This document shows positions 1 to 9,572 of a stretch of 64,000 nt of DNA, in pieces. Origin of the DNA: Isoetes taiwanensis. Its lineage: Eukaryota > Streptophyta > Lycopodiopsida > Isoetales > Isoetaceae. The notes beneath the pieces are model-generated. The model was not told where the DNA came from, searched no databases, and worked only from the letters and a program-made list of their open reading frames with translations. The stretch's first letter is position 1. The number at the start of each line of letters is the position of its first letter. A program made the position numbers and the translations under genes. Location: contig JAJEKV010000008.1 in NCBI GenBank assembly GCA_021234155.1, forward strand, positions 17,846,042 through 17,910,041. Direction: 5' to 3'.

Positions 1-572
1 AGACTTTGAGAATACATACTAATATATGTAATTGAGAGAGCTTTGTAGACACTTGAATGAAAAACTGGCGTAAATGGTGAGGTGCTTCATTTCAATAAAT
101 ATATTTGCTAATTAACATAAACTGAGTTTTTTAGGTGTGTTGGATGAACCTAGGGTTCCTGCTAGAAATTGTCTATTGAAAACACAGTTTATGGGCACTT
201 GGTCTCAGGATTATTGTGGATATCACCGCTGGTATTGCAGGATTAGTCATCTCAACTATGGATAATTTGGAACACGCCTTGAGTGAAGACGTTTTCTTGG
301 TAAGTAATTGTAACATTTTGGTTCTTAAGCATATTCACCTTTTAGAACATATGAATATGTTCTTCCATATTGAGGCATATCATGAATATACCAAATTAGA
401 AAAAGACATGTAGGAATTAACCAGGTCTCATTGTCAAAGATAGCAAATGAAATTGACAAGCAGATGAGATCAGATCATTGTCTTGACTTATTTTGCATGA
501 CTTTATAGTGGTTTCCACTTCAGGTAGAACATTTGGAGTTGGCGTAGTGGCACATCCTAGCGGTACATGTTA
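1..572. other. Unassigned left flank with one exon-like segment
   Basis: No gene is recognisable. An open stretch on the plus strand around 216-301 ends at a good splice-donor consensus (TTG then GTAAGT at about 300), and acceptor-like CAG sites precede it, so it could be an internal exon of a host gene beginning left of the window. The short peptide matches no family I know. The rest is AT-rich and closed in all frames. Confidence 0.25.
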
Positions 573-2697
573 TCCGTTTGGTTGCATTCTCATCCTATTG
601 TTAAGACCTGTGTTAAGCATAGGTATTGCAATTCTACGGCCATATCCACCCCATTCAGCTAGAAACATACAATATGCCTAAAACACCAAAGATTTGTAAT
701 ATTTACAAATACTTTATAGCATGCATATCCACCTTTTGCGCACATGGATATATATTCATGTTGGCCAGCCATTCAAAGGTATCGTCATGAAGAGTTTCAA
801 CATAACAACCAACTGAAAACATGCTGCCGGACTATTGCTGACTATTGTGTACTATTCAACTGAATGGCCATTGAAGATGACTTTTGATGTATTGCATAAA
901 TGCTCACAGGTGTAATATTTGTAATTGAAAATGCATAGAGGAGTAATATAGATGCAAATTCAACAAAAAATGAATCTCAGACCTACCTTATCGTTCTTTT
1001 AAAACTTTTCTTTCAAGTGCAAAATCTTCATGGTCAATACCATGTAATGTACTGTTGCCAAACCTCTCCTAACCTCTCCTGTACAGTGCATTTAGGTGCT
1101 GCTTCCAGCCATCTAGATTTAATGTAGTTGCAACTGAGATTCTTACGGCCTCCCTGCTGCAAAATGCAGTGGGTCATTGTTTGTGGTTGACTTCATGATC
1201 TGTTAACCGATGCTAATTATGGTAAAGTGTGCTTTGATACCCGGAGTGTACTAATAATGCTAACACATTTTTCCTTCATAATTTTGCAGATGCAAAGATG
1301 CTAAACACACCGACATTTTATGTTGGAAAGCTGATCTGGTATGAATGTCAATAACTTTGTAGGAGCTTCATTTTTGTGCCTTAAGGAATAATTTGAATAT
1401 CTATTTGGGGCAATGCAGTTTTCCTAAAACAAATAATGGGTTATTTTTAATACAACCAAGCAAGGAATGCCTCGAGTCTGCCTTGATGCTAAAAGGTAAT
1501 GAGCAATATATTTCATATGGATCACTTCATCATTGGCTTAAACAAAGTTTCATTCTCTAGATATGTGTTTGAAACAAAATAGCTGAAATAAATTGCGATT
1601 GTTTGACTTTTGGATATAGGATTGGAGCAGAAATAGAACCATCAAGCGGCAAGCTTTTGACTATATGGAGCCTAATTGTTCCCAATTTGCAGAAGAAATA
1701 GCAGTACATGCATAGATTTATCTACTTTCTCGAATGGGATCTCCATGTTGCCATTGTTGCTACTACATCACAATAATTTTAATAGACCCATTGTTATGGT
1801 CTTAGGCTTATTCTGAAGCTTGAAACACATTCTGATAATACTCATTTTTAGGGAAAGCTTTCTGCTGTACTTTACTATTTTCTTGCTTGGAATATAGCTT
1901 CTTGGATTTTGCATCTTCTTTTTTATCCATACCATAACCTGGATGTAATGTATACTCCAGGAAAAGAAATAACCAAATTTAGACAGTAGGATACCAGGAT
2001 AATGTACACTCCAGGATAAAGCAATTAAGTTATGATTCCAACTACATAGCCATAGTACCAAGTATGTAGTTTTCTACAGACAAAGGTAGCAGTTGCAGCT
2101 GCAGTCTGCAATTGCAGCAATAGTTTTCTATGTAATCAGACAAATAGACAAAGTAATAGTTGCGGCTGCAGTGTGCACTCTATGCACCATGATATCAAGT
2201 ACTCCATGCATCGTGATATCAAGTACACATGCACCATGATATTAAGTACATAGTATGGCACTAGAATCCATGTGACACTAAGTTGAATATTGATAAACCC
2301 TAAGTTGAATATAGATATTCCTGAACTACCTACAAACTTACTGCCAAGGGGGAACTTTAGCGACTTCTGGCTAAACATAGTATATAATAATTTCTCTTCC
2401 AATCTCCCATAATCTATATATGTTTACAATAAAACTATAATTAAGCCCACTTCAATTCTTCCACTTTTCGCTTGCCTTTCAATTTAGCAAGGTAATCTAC
2501 ATACGCTACTTCATGCATGCCTACAATAGCAATCAAACCCAACAACGAATTGCTAAGTCTTATACAACCTGTTTAGATCAATACAATACACCTAGCATCA
2601 AGATTTTGGCTATATGCATCTAAGTATATCTACAACTGCTTCATTACCTACAAGATGCCCGTAATGATGCCCGGCAACGTCGGGCACCTGTGACTAG
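573..2697 (+). mobile_element. Non-autonomous Helitron (3' end firm, 5' end tentative)
   Basis: The right end has Helitron architecture: a 7-bp stem hairpin at 2669-2685 (GCCCGGC, loop AAC, GTCGGGC with one G-T pair), eight bases, then CTAG at 2694-2697 followed by T. Helitrons insert between A and T and leave no target duplication. The base after CTAG continues directly into the gypsy LTR at its fifth/sixth base, which fits insertion into the LTR's TGTTA^TTTT. The left end is a guess: at 568-574 the sequence reads TGTTA then TC, which would restore the missing LTR start and supply the 5' TC. The interior (2.1 kb) has no Rep/helicase coding sequence, so the element would be non-autonomous. 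The short ORFs inside look like noise. Confidence 0.6.
2669..2697 (+). other. Helitron 3' terminal hairpin and CTAG
   Basis: The stem GCCCGGC/GTCGGGC has a 3-base loop, spacer ACCTGTGA and terminal CTAG. The same hairpin-spacer-CTAG block occurs in reverse complement at 26351-26379 with only a few changes, which shows a family and not a chance palindrome. Confidence 0.8.
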
Positions 2698-3335
2698 TTT
2701 TAATTAAATTCTAAAGCTCTTTAGAAAAGCCATTAAACCTTTGGCTTGGGGGGGCGTGACGTGGCCTAATGCTATTGGTTGATGGTTATAAAAGGGAGAT
2801 TAGGCCTGTAACCCGGCGTCGCACCAAAAACTGGCCGGATCAGCTTAAGATAGCTTGAATTTGGCCTATTCTGCCCGGGATTCTTGCTTTGAGAAAAGGC
2901 CCATAAGCCTTTTTTTTTTCTAATCTTGGCCCTAGTGGCCTTATAAAGAAACCTTGGAGGCGCTTTTGGAGATCAACTGTTGTCTCTTGGGAGCAAGCTA
3001 TTGAAGCTATTCTCTATGTCCGAAAGCCCCGATCTTCTCTTGAAAGGGGTTTTGCCCATTCACAATTGATTGGGAATCAATTACGGCTGTTCTAAACCAC
3101 TTCAACTTTTGGTGTTGGATTAGGGAATGCTCTGATTACTCGACATGTTCTTGATTGCTTTTGAGCAATCACTGCTAGTGCAGATTTTAGTTCTTGTGTA
3201 GAACTTCAAGGCTTGGATCGGACCGATCCCGGGGATCGATGTGGCGTCGTGGGGAGCCGAGGGAGTTCATGGTTGTGGGGAATTACGGGAATTCTAGGTA
3301 GTCTTGGTCGCACCTACTTTTATAGGCGTTTGACA
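2698..3335 (+). repeat. 5' LTR of Gypsy-1 (first few bases displaced by Helitron)
   Basis: This is homologous to 8592-8927 and to the separate LTR at 11431-12045. It ends in TGACA three bases before the tRNA primer site, matching the usual CA terminus. The intact family start is seen at 11431 (TGTTATTTTAATTAA); here only TTTTAATTAA remains after the Helitron CTAG. Length is about 640 bp. Confidence 0.9.
2787..2794 (+). promoter_or_regulatory. LTR TATA box
   Basis: TATAAAAG preceded 14 bases upstream by ATTGG (an inverted CCAAT box). It is conserved at the same place in the other LTR copies (8685-8692 and 11523-11530), as expected for the U3 promoter driving the element's genomic RNA. Confidence 0.7.
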
Positions 3336-3338
3336 ATT

Positions 3339-3350
3339 TGGTATCAGAGC
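3339..3350 (+). other. Primer-binding site, initiator tRNA-Met
   Basis: TGGTATCAGAGC lies three bases after the LTR end. It is complementary to the 3' end of plant initiator tRNA-Met, the usual primer of plant Ty3/gypsy elements. Confidence 0.9.
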
Positions 3351-3362
3351 AAGGTTTAGAGC

Positions 3363-4735
3363 CATGACCGATCCAACACGAGATATGGCATAGCCAATCG
3401 ATGGATTGCTAACTGTTGCTCTAACAGATGGCATAGTACCCGCGCTTCGTGATATTCATTTGGAAGATATGCCGATTGATTTTTGAAGCGATCTTTGCGG
3501 GCCACCGGGTGTGGGGTTGTCTTCTCCGCCGTTAATGAGCAACCTCTTAGTGATACGGACATCACAGGGGTGACCCGGTCTCCTGGCGAGGCTTGGTTAC
3601 TAGCGAGGCGAGTACCATTGTCAGTGGAGTAAGCTCGGGGAGCAGTGCTCCAGCAACACCATTCTTGGCAACTGCGACAACAGTTACTACTGCAAGAGGG
3701 TTCTCAAGAAGAGCCTTTGATTGCTAGAACTCTCGATAATATGCAGAGACAAATGAATCGGTAGATATTGGAAAGTGCTGCCCGGGAGCAGCGCCTTAGG
3801 GAATCTATTGATCGGCTTATGCATAACTCTAGACGTACTGCAAATAATTCTACAGCCCAAACAGAATGGGGTACCGCTAGGGAACTGCCGGTTGTGAGTG
3901 CACCACTTGGAATTGGCCGTTCTACGCCGGACACAGCCAATCCAGCTGTGAACGATCCTCCTGAGGAGACCGTGAAAGGGCTCTCGGAAGAGGAAATCAA
4001 AGCTCTGGAAAAGATGAAAATGCCAGAATTTGATGGGACGGGAACACTAGAGGATGCAATGCTCTGGTTGGGTCGCATGAAATTATATTATGCGGCTACT
4101 AAGAAAGGTGATACAACAAAGGTGTTGCACGCCTCTCTTAACCTGAAAGGTGCTACCGCTTCGTGGTGGGCTATCCACACTGATAGCAGAAAGACTTTCC
4201 GGTCTTGGACGGACTTCTGCAAGCGATCCAAGGATGAGTATGCGCCTCACTTTGATAGTCGCCATGCACTAATATCACTCCGGGAGTCAGTGCAAATTGG
4301 AACTTTACCGGAGTACGTGAGTAAACTCCGAGGGTTGTTCTCAAGACTTCCCGACCTTACCCCTCAGATGAGGGTGGACCACTTTGTCAATGGTCTGAAG
4401 GAAGTCAGTATTAAGACACACTTGTTGCAAGCGGAACCCAAGGGCTTCGAGGAAGTAGTGGAAATTGGTTGGTCATGAGGAACCTCAGAAGACCAAGAAG
4501 AGTTTTGACTGGAAATCAAAACGAGCTGAAAACGCTGCGGATGGAGGGTCATCTGCTAAAAAGCGGAAGCGGAATCAGTCGATTAAAGATTCCAGCCAGA
4601 AGAAAGCAGCTATAAAGTGTTATAACTGCCAAGGCATGGGCTATTATGCGAGAGAATGCCCTAAGCTACAAAAGCCAAAGAAGGCGGTAGCTGCGACGGC
4701 CAAAACACCATCGGATGGTGAAGCTGTGAAGAGGC
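3363..4735 (+). pseudogene. Gypsy-1 gag (capsid and nucleocapsid), broken
   Basis: An ATG at 3363 is followed by several in-frame stops, then a long open stretch (3768-4478) carries the capsid-like retrotransposon gag domain, with motifs such as FDGTGTLEDAMLWLGRMK and the LPEYVSKLRGLFSRLPDLTP stretch. A frame change near 4465 leads to a basic, lysine-rich region and one zinc knuckle at about 4618-4660. The knuckle reads CX2CX4YX4C: the expected histidine is tyrosine (codon TAT, one C-to-T step from CAT), so it should bind zinc poorly. In living elements gag forms the virus-like particle and the knuckle binds the RNA. A second copy of the middle of this gag lies at 8928-9236. Confidence 0.85.
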
Positions 4736-5340
4736 TGTCAGCCATCACAAGAGAAGAATGCATGGTAAATGATTCTTCTAAAGTTTTCTTTGGTAAAGTC
4801 ATACGTGTTCTATGTAGAATCAAGGAAAAGAACGTGGTGGCTCTTATTGATTCGGCGAGCATTGACAATTTCTTGTCTGCAGACTTAGCAAGGGAGCTAG
4901 GCCTGGAGCTGACAAAGGTGACTCTGTATGTAGTTGAAGGAGAGGCTGGGCCTCAGATTTAGCGTGGAGATCAACAAGCGCAGGGCGCAGACTTGATACT
5001 TCAAGATAGAAGTTCACCTAGAGCAGTACAATCTAAAATTGATGTTGATTTAATCAATTTGAAACGTTATGATGTAATTTTGGGGATAAAGTGGCTTCAA
5101 ACTGCACGTCCGCTCATTGATTGGGCATCCGATGTGTTAACTTTTGAGTTAGACGACACTAAGTCTGTCAGTATACAAGGATCACCATATGTGAGATCCG
5201 GGAAATTGATGTTGGCCACTCAGGCCAAAACTGTTTTTAGAGTGAATAATAATCAAGTTTTTGGAATTTATGTATATGATAATGATATATGCGTCAAAAC
5301 TTGTAACTCACTTATAGAGCAACCGGATGACAGCTCCCAG
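4736..5340 (+). pseudogene. Gypsy-1 aspartic protease region, broken
   Basis: The retropepsin core is seen as VALIDSASIDNFLS at about 4840-4880. The usual LIDSGA triad lacks its glycine, so the active site has lost one codon. A stop at about 4960 interrupts the domain, and a second frame (4993-5376) continues with the typical following segment (RYDVILGIKWLQTARPLIDW), which marks the protease-RT linker of chromoviruses. The enzyme would cleave the Gag-Pol polyprotein; this copy cannot. Confidence 0.8.
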
Positions 5341-5888
5341 CTTCATCCTCAATTACTTGCTTTTGGAAAGATATAAGGATGTGTTTCCTGAGGAGTTGCC
5401 TATAGGGCCACCTCCGTCAAGGGGAGTGGAGCATGATATAGATCTTGAGCCTGGAACTAAACCAATGGCAAGAGCCCCTTATCGCTTGAGTCCTCTTGAG
5501 TTAGAGGAAGTCAAAAAGCAAGTTAGGGAACTACTTGAAAAGGGTTTATTCAGCCGAGTAAATCTCCCTTTGCAGCTCTAGTGCTGTTAGTTAAGAAAAA
5601 AGATAACACTATTGGCATGTGCATAGATTATCGTGGACTTAACAAAGCAACCGTTAAGGATAGATATCCTTTACCCGGAGACGATATATTAGATCGTCTA
5701 GGCGGTGCAACTTGGTTCACCAAGATTGATTTGAGAAGTGGATATCATCAAATCAAAATCCGTGAAGGTGATGAACCAAAAACAACTTTTCGAACTCATC
5801 AAGGTCATTATGAGTTCCTTGTTATGCCGTTTGGTCTCACCAATGTGCCGGCTACGTTAATGAGGTTAATGAACCGAGTATCCAGGAT
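5341..5888 (+). pseudogene. Gypsy-1 reverse transcriptase, N-terminal half only
   Basis: Motifs in order: HDIDLEPGTKP at about 5433, the PYRLSPLELEEVKKQ stretch, a one-base frame change near 5578, [37 protein letters not shown] (motif A with catalytic Asp), [19 protein letters not shown] (motif B). It stops at PATLMRLMN: motif C (YxDD), the thumb and all of RNase H are absent. Removing the LINE joins this end directly to a segment reading like the RNase H-integrase linker (SRIKHLNTL then MVGESDLFQK), so the loss predates the LINE. Confidence 0.85.
5879..5888 (+). repeat. Target-site duplication of LINE, left copy
   Basis: TATCCAGGAT is repeated exactly at 7158-7167, bracketing the LINE insertion. 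Confidence 0.85.
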
Positions 5889-7157
5889 GCCTTATGCCTC
5901 CCCGCACTCACATATCGAGGGGATTGTGGGCGTCACGCCCACCTACAAGTACCTAGGGGTGGAGTTCCCCTCCTCGCCCTGGCGGAGGCGCCTATCCGCT
6001 TATGGGTGATGCAGACCGAAAGCGCTTTTTATGCCATGCATGAGAACAAATCACCCGAGCGCGCTATATGATTGGGGCCATCGGTCACATCTGTTCTCCG
6101 CACCGGGTCACCCGTCCTTCAATGGGGGAGTCGGGTTTGGGGCCCTTTCGTCTCTTTGGCGACCTAGAATGACTTGGAGCAGGTGCGAAGGCATTTTGGC
6201 ACGCACTTGGGGTGAAACCTTGGTCCCTATCATCGATTCTCGCTGCCGAACCGGATTCTTGCCGCCGGTGGGCAACCCTTGATAGACACATCGCCTATTT
6301 TGAGAGAAAGTGGTTACTATGGGTGATGCTCGGCTCCCTTTTGGGCTTACACTGTGGCCATGAGTCCGTGGCGGCTTAGGGCCTGTTGGAGGGTAAGAGA
6401 GATCGGTGGTTCGCCAGATGGAACGTGCGGGGAGCACCAGTCGTCAAATTGGGCGCGGGACGATCGTGATGACTGCTGGGAGTACCTAGATGCTTGTTTC
6501 CTTGGCAAGCTCACGGGACCCCATTGCTCTAGAGCAGGTCAAAATGGCCCATTACAAGGGAGCACATTAACCCGTGTTAGCCCGGGCCCACGGCTCTACT
6601 GCGTTCCCGGCTTGCCCAAAAAGCGCAGACTCATTGCCTCCATTCGCATTGTGCCCACCATCTTCGCGATCGAGGCGGCCGGGGTGGATTGGGGAGCCCC
6701 GCCCAGGGGCGAGCTCTGTCGGTCTTTGTCAAACGGGTGCCATTGAGGATGAGTCTCACACTTTCGAGTTGCCCAAATGATCGGTCCGGGCGGTCACGCC
6801 CCCTTAGTAATGCGGCGGACGTGCCCTTTGCATTTGCCGATGAACACACCGGCGATGCGTGCCACGGGGTCATACATCCAGAGGTAATCGGACCTCATGA
6901 GGTCACCTTTGCCCCTTTGGCTGTCCGTGACTAGGCACTACGGGGTGGTGCATCATTGTATATATTGGGATGTTTTGCATTTTATATGATTAGCACGGTT
7001 TGTCAGCCGATTGCTGCCACGGTTTTCCCTCGAAACCCTTCGGGGCGGGGTTTTTAATCCGGGCGTGAATCCGCTTGTCGCGTTTTTTGTATTGGGTCCC
7101 ATAGACCGATTGGTCTCCGTGGACGATAAAAGTACCTTCCTTCCTTCCTTCCTTCCT
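5889..7157 (+). mobile_element. 5'-truncated LINE inserted in Gypsy-1 pol
   Basis: The remnant starts within the RT C-terminal region ([12 protein letters not shown] at about 5931), passes through FYAMHEN, the DWG..SHLF block and LGVKP regions, then the terminal Cys/His region (GELC...GCH, ED..SHTF at about 6710-6770). All are in several frames with stops, so it is dead. The 3' UTR holds the conserved CCTTCGGGGCGGGG block at about 7040 and the GACCGATTGGTC hairpin at about 7111, and it ends in a (CTTC)n tail at 7137-7157. The exact 10-bp target duplication proves target-primed insertion. The same family occurs at 12591-13300, 45920-46697, 55909-56875 and 58188-59178. Confidence 0.9.
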
Positions 7158-7167
7158 TATCCAGGAT
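7158..7167 (+). repeat. Target-site duplication of LINE, right copy
   Basis: TATCCAGGAT follows the (CTTC)n tail directly; it matches 5879-5888 base for base. Confidence 0.85.
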
Positions 7168-8390
7168 TAAGCATTTGAATACTTTAATGGTAGGGGAGAG
7201 TGATCTCTTCCAAAAGATTGCAAACGCATATCAAGAAGATGAGCAACAACCCGCGGTAACCAAATCTGGGGATTGGTGGACTGAGCAATATGGGTTGTAC
7301 TTTTATGAATCAAGGATTTATGTTCTATTGTATGCTAATCTTCGAGATTTGATATTGCGTGACCATCATGAAACCCCGCAAGCTGGGCATGGGGGTGAGT
7401 GGAAGACCTATGAGTTGGTCAAACGCCACTACTACTGGCCGAACATGAAGGAACAAGTCCGAGACTTGGTTTTGCATTGTCTGACGTGTCAAGCTGTTAA
7501 AGCTGACCATGGTCGTACCTCGGCTCTATTGCAACCTATACATATACCTATACCCTTGCAAAGATGGGAGTGTATAAGTATGGACTTCATAGTCTCTTTG
7601 CCTAGAACTGTAAGGCAGAACACTCAAGTGTGGGTGATCGTTGAGTGCCTGACTAAGTACGCCAAATTTGTGGCCTTGAAGGAGGATGCTACCGGTCCAG
7701 ATGTAGCAACTGCATATGTGAAATATATTTTTTCCTCTTTTTGGTTTAACTTTATCTAACGAGTAGTGGTAACCACCCACAAACGGATGGCCAAACTGAG
7801 AGAATCAACATGATCCTGGAGGATATGTTGAGAAGTTTTGTCCATGAACGTCAAACTCGTTGGGAGAAGTATTTGCCTTACCTGGAGTTTGCGTATAACA
7901 ACAGCCATCATACGGAAATTAAGATGACTCCCTTTGTTGCTATGATGGGGAGAAATCCTAGAACTTATGCTGGTATGCACAAGTATCTAAAAATGGATGC
8001 CGCTGTGATTATGTTGGATGACATGAATCCAATTTTGTTTCAGTGTCGGCAAAACTTGCGAAGAGGGCAAGATCGCGCTCAAGTGTCTGCTAATCAGCAT
8101 AGACGTGATGTTACCTATGAGGAGGGTGACTATGTGTTCTTAAGGATTGTGTATCCTTCGGCATTACGAATCAACACCCTTAAACCGTTGGTTAGAGGGC
8201 GTGTGCCTAAGTTAACCCCAAGATATGCTGGACCTTTTAAGATTGTTAAAAGGATAGGAACCACAGCATATGAGTTGGCCTTACCACAGGATATTGGGAT
8301 TCATCCTGTATTTCATGTAAGCCAGCTTAAGCGAGCTATACTAGATACGAACAATGTTGTTAGTCCTGAGAATATACCGCTAGTGTTAAG
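7168..8390 (+). pseudogene. Gypsy-1 integrase, internally deleted
   Basis: The N-terminal zinc region is present (H...H at HHETPQAGHGGEWKT, then CLTCQAVK, an HHCC finger, 7357-7500). The catalytic core begins with WECISMDFIVSLP (first Asp) and reaches FSSFW, where a stop and a gap follow. The text resumes at SGNHPQTDGQTERIN (about 7766), so the segment with the second catalytic Asp is missing. The third acidic residue region, FAYNNSHHTEIKMTPF, and the C-terminal DNA-binding part (PRYAGPFKIVKRIG, HPVFHVSQLK) are intact in 7810-8340. Integrase would join the cDNA to the chromosome; this copy cannot. Confidence 0.9.
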
Positions 8391-8541
8391 CTCCGTTGTA
8401 ACACCCGAACGGATTATAGATATCGTGTTCGACAGTTGCGCAATAGAGATATTTGTGAATATTTGGTCTTGTGGCGAGGCCAGTCTCCCGCGGATGCCAC
8501 TTGGGAGACGGATGAGTTTGTGCAACGTTTTCCTCATTTGA
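8391..8541 (+). pseudogene. Chromodomain-like C-terminal tail of Gypsy-1
   Basis: After VTPERIID a one-base frame change leads to a frame reading RNRDICEYLVLWRG and then ATWETDEFVQRFPHLKL before a stop. Two aromatic positions and the W-E...F spacing fit the chromodomain of chromoviruses, which steers integration to marked chromatin. Both frames are short, so this rests on the motif and on its position after integrase. Confidence 0.7.
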
Positions 8542-8570
8542 AACTCTAGACCTTGAGGACAAGGTCCTAA

Positions 8571-8585
8571 GGGGAGGGGAGGAAA
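8571..8585 (+). other. Polypurine tract
   Basis: GGGGAGGGGAGGAAA lies a few bases before the 3' LTR. It primes plus-strand synthesis in the living element. Confidence 0.8.
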
Positions 8586-8591
8586 TTATTA

Positions 8592-8927
8592 CGTTATTTT
8601 AATTAAATTCTAAAGCTCTTTAGAAAAGCCATTAAACCTTTGGCTTGGGGGGCGTGATGTGGCCTAATGCTATTGGTTGATGGTTATAAAAGGGAGATTA
8701 GGTCTGTAACTTCGCGTCTGCATCAAAGCCGGTCGGATCAGCTTAAGATAGCTTGAATCTGGCTTATTCCTGCCCGATTCTTGCTGTAGAAAAGGCCCAT
8801 AAGCTTTTTCGTTCTAATCTTGCCCTTAGCGGCCTTATAAAGAGCCTTGAAGGTGCTTTGTGGAGATCATTGTTGTCTCTTGGGAGCAAGCTATTGAAGC
8901 TATTCTCTTCGTCTGAAAGCATGATCT
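8592..8927 (+). repeat. 3' LTR of Gypsy-1, truncated
   Basis: This aligns with the first ~335 bp of the other LTR copies (the start reads CGTTATTTTAATT, a TG-to-CG change relative to 11431). It contains the same TATA box at 8685-8692. It ends abruptly at about GTCTGAAAGCATGATCT, where gag sequence begins. Confidence 0.85.
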
Positions 8928-9236
8928 GGTGGGACAGGAACACTAGAGGATGTGATGCTCTGGTTGGGTCGCATGAAATTATATTATGCGGCTACTAAGA
9001 AAGGTGATGCAACAAAGGTATTGCATGCCTCTCTTAAGTTGAAAGGTGCTTCTGCTTCGTGGTGGGCTATCCACACCGATAGCGAAAAGACTTTTCGGTC
9101 TTAGATGGACTTCTGCAAGCGATTCAAGGATGAGTATGCGCCTCACTTTGATAGTCGCCATACACTAATATCACTCCGGGAGTCAGTGCAAATTGGAACT
9201 TTACAGGAGTACGTGAGTAAACTCCGAGGGTTGTTC
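8928..9236 (+). pseudogene. Gag fragment of a second Gypsy-1 family copy
   Basis: The sequence is nearly identical to 4032-4343 of Gypsy-1 gag (capsid middle), with a TAG stop (at about 9102) where the first copy has a Trp codon. It is fused on the left to the truncated LTR with no primer site between, and on the right is replaced by an inverted-repeat element. It is a dead fragment produced by template switching or ectopic recombination. Confidence 0.85.
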
Positions 9237-9238
9237 GC

Positions 9239-9572
9239 AACCAACACATCACTACCATTAACATTAATTAACACAAACCATTGCATCCAATAATTTTAAA
9301 TTAAAATCCCCCCGAAACCCCCTTTGGTTTGGGTGCACATTCACATGGGGGGTTATGGAGGCCAGCGAGAGCCCCTAAAAACTTACAATACATGTACAAA
9401 ATTAACACCATTAAGTACATTCCCTCAAACCTTATCGTATTTTTCAAACCTCAATATACAGTATACAAAAAATTGTACATGCATACCCCACAAACGAGGA
9501 TCGCTATGTACGGTCCAGATCGAGGAATAAAGGGCAAATATGCCCATCCACCAGCTCTCGTTGCCCTTCTTG
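9239..9572. mobile_element. Partial inverted-repeat element (family of 42836-43445)
   Basis: The left part (about 9239-9345) matches one arm of the element at 42836-43445, including CCCCCTTTGGTTTGGGTGCA. The following ~225 bp match that element's central spacer in reverse complement (CATACCCCACAAACGAGG, GCGAGAGCCCC, ATATGCCCATCC). The second arm is missing; the sequence switches at about 9572 to reverse-transcriptase coding. There is no ORF of its own, so it is non-autonomous. Confidence 0.75.

Larger units (their letters stand above)
2698..8927 (+). mobile_element. Ty3/gypsy retrotransposon with chromodomain, degraded (Gypsy-1)
   Basis: The order is 5' LTR, tRNA primer site, gag with a zinc knuckle, protease, N-terminal RT, integrase, chromodomain-like tail, polypurine tract, partial 3' LTR. 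Pol order with integrase after RT and the initiator-Met primer site identify Ty3/gypsy, and the C-terminal chromodomain-like segment points to the chromovirus branch. Stops, frameshifts, a missing RT C-terminal half plus RNase H, a missing integrase segment and a LINE insertion (5889-7157) show that it is dead. The 5' LTR start was replaced by a Helitron; the 3' LTR is cut at about 8927 and joined to another gag copy. Confidence 0.9.

Noticed and set aside
1768-2402. Minus-strand ORFs of 97 and 88 codons
   Set aside because: AT-rich composition, no motif and no support from splice signals; they fall inside the presumed Helitron body.
2660-2697. Hairpin as a transcription terminator
   Set aside because: Eukaryotic context, no T-run, and the same hairpin recurs with CTAG at a fixed distance, which fits a Helitron end better.
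6085-6934. Overlapping ORFs on both strands in the LINE
   Set aside because: They are frames of one decayed LINE 3' half and its shadows, caused by high GC and scattered indels.
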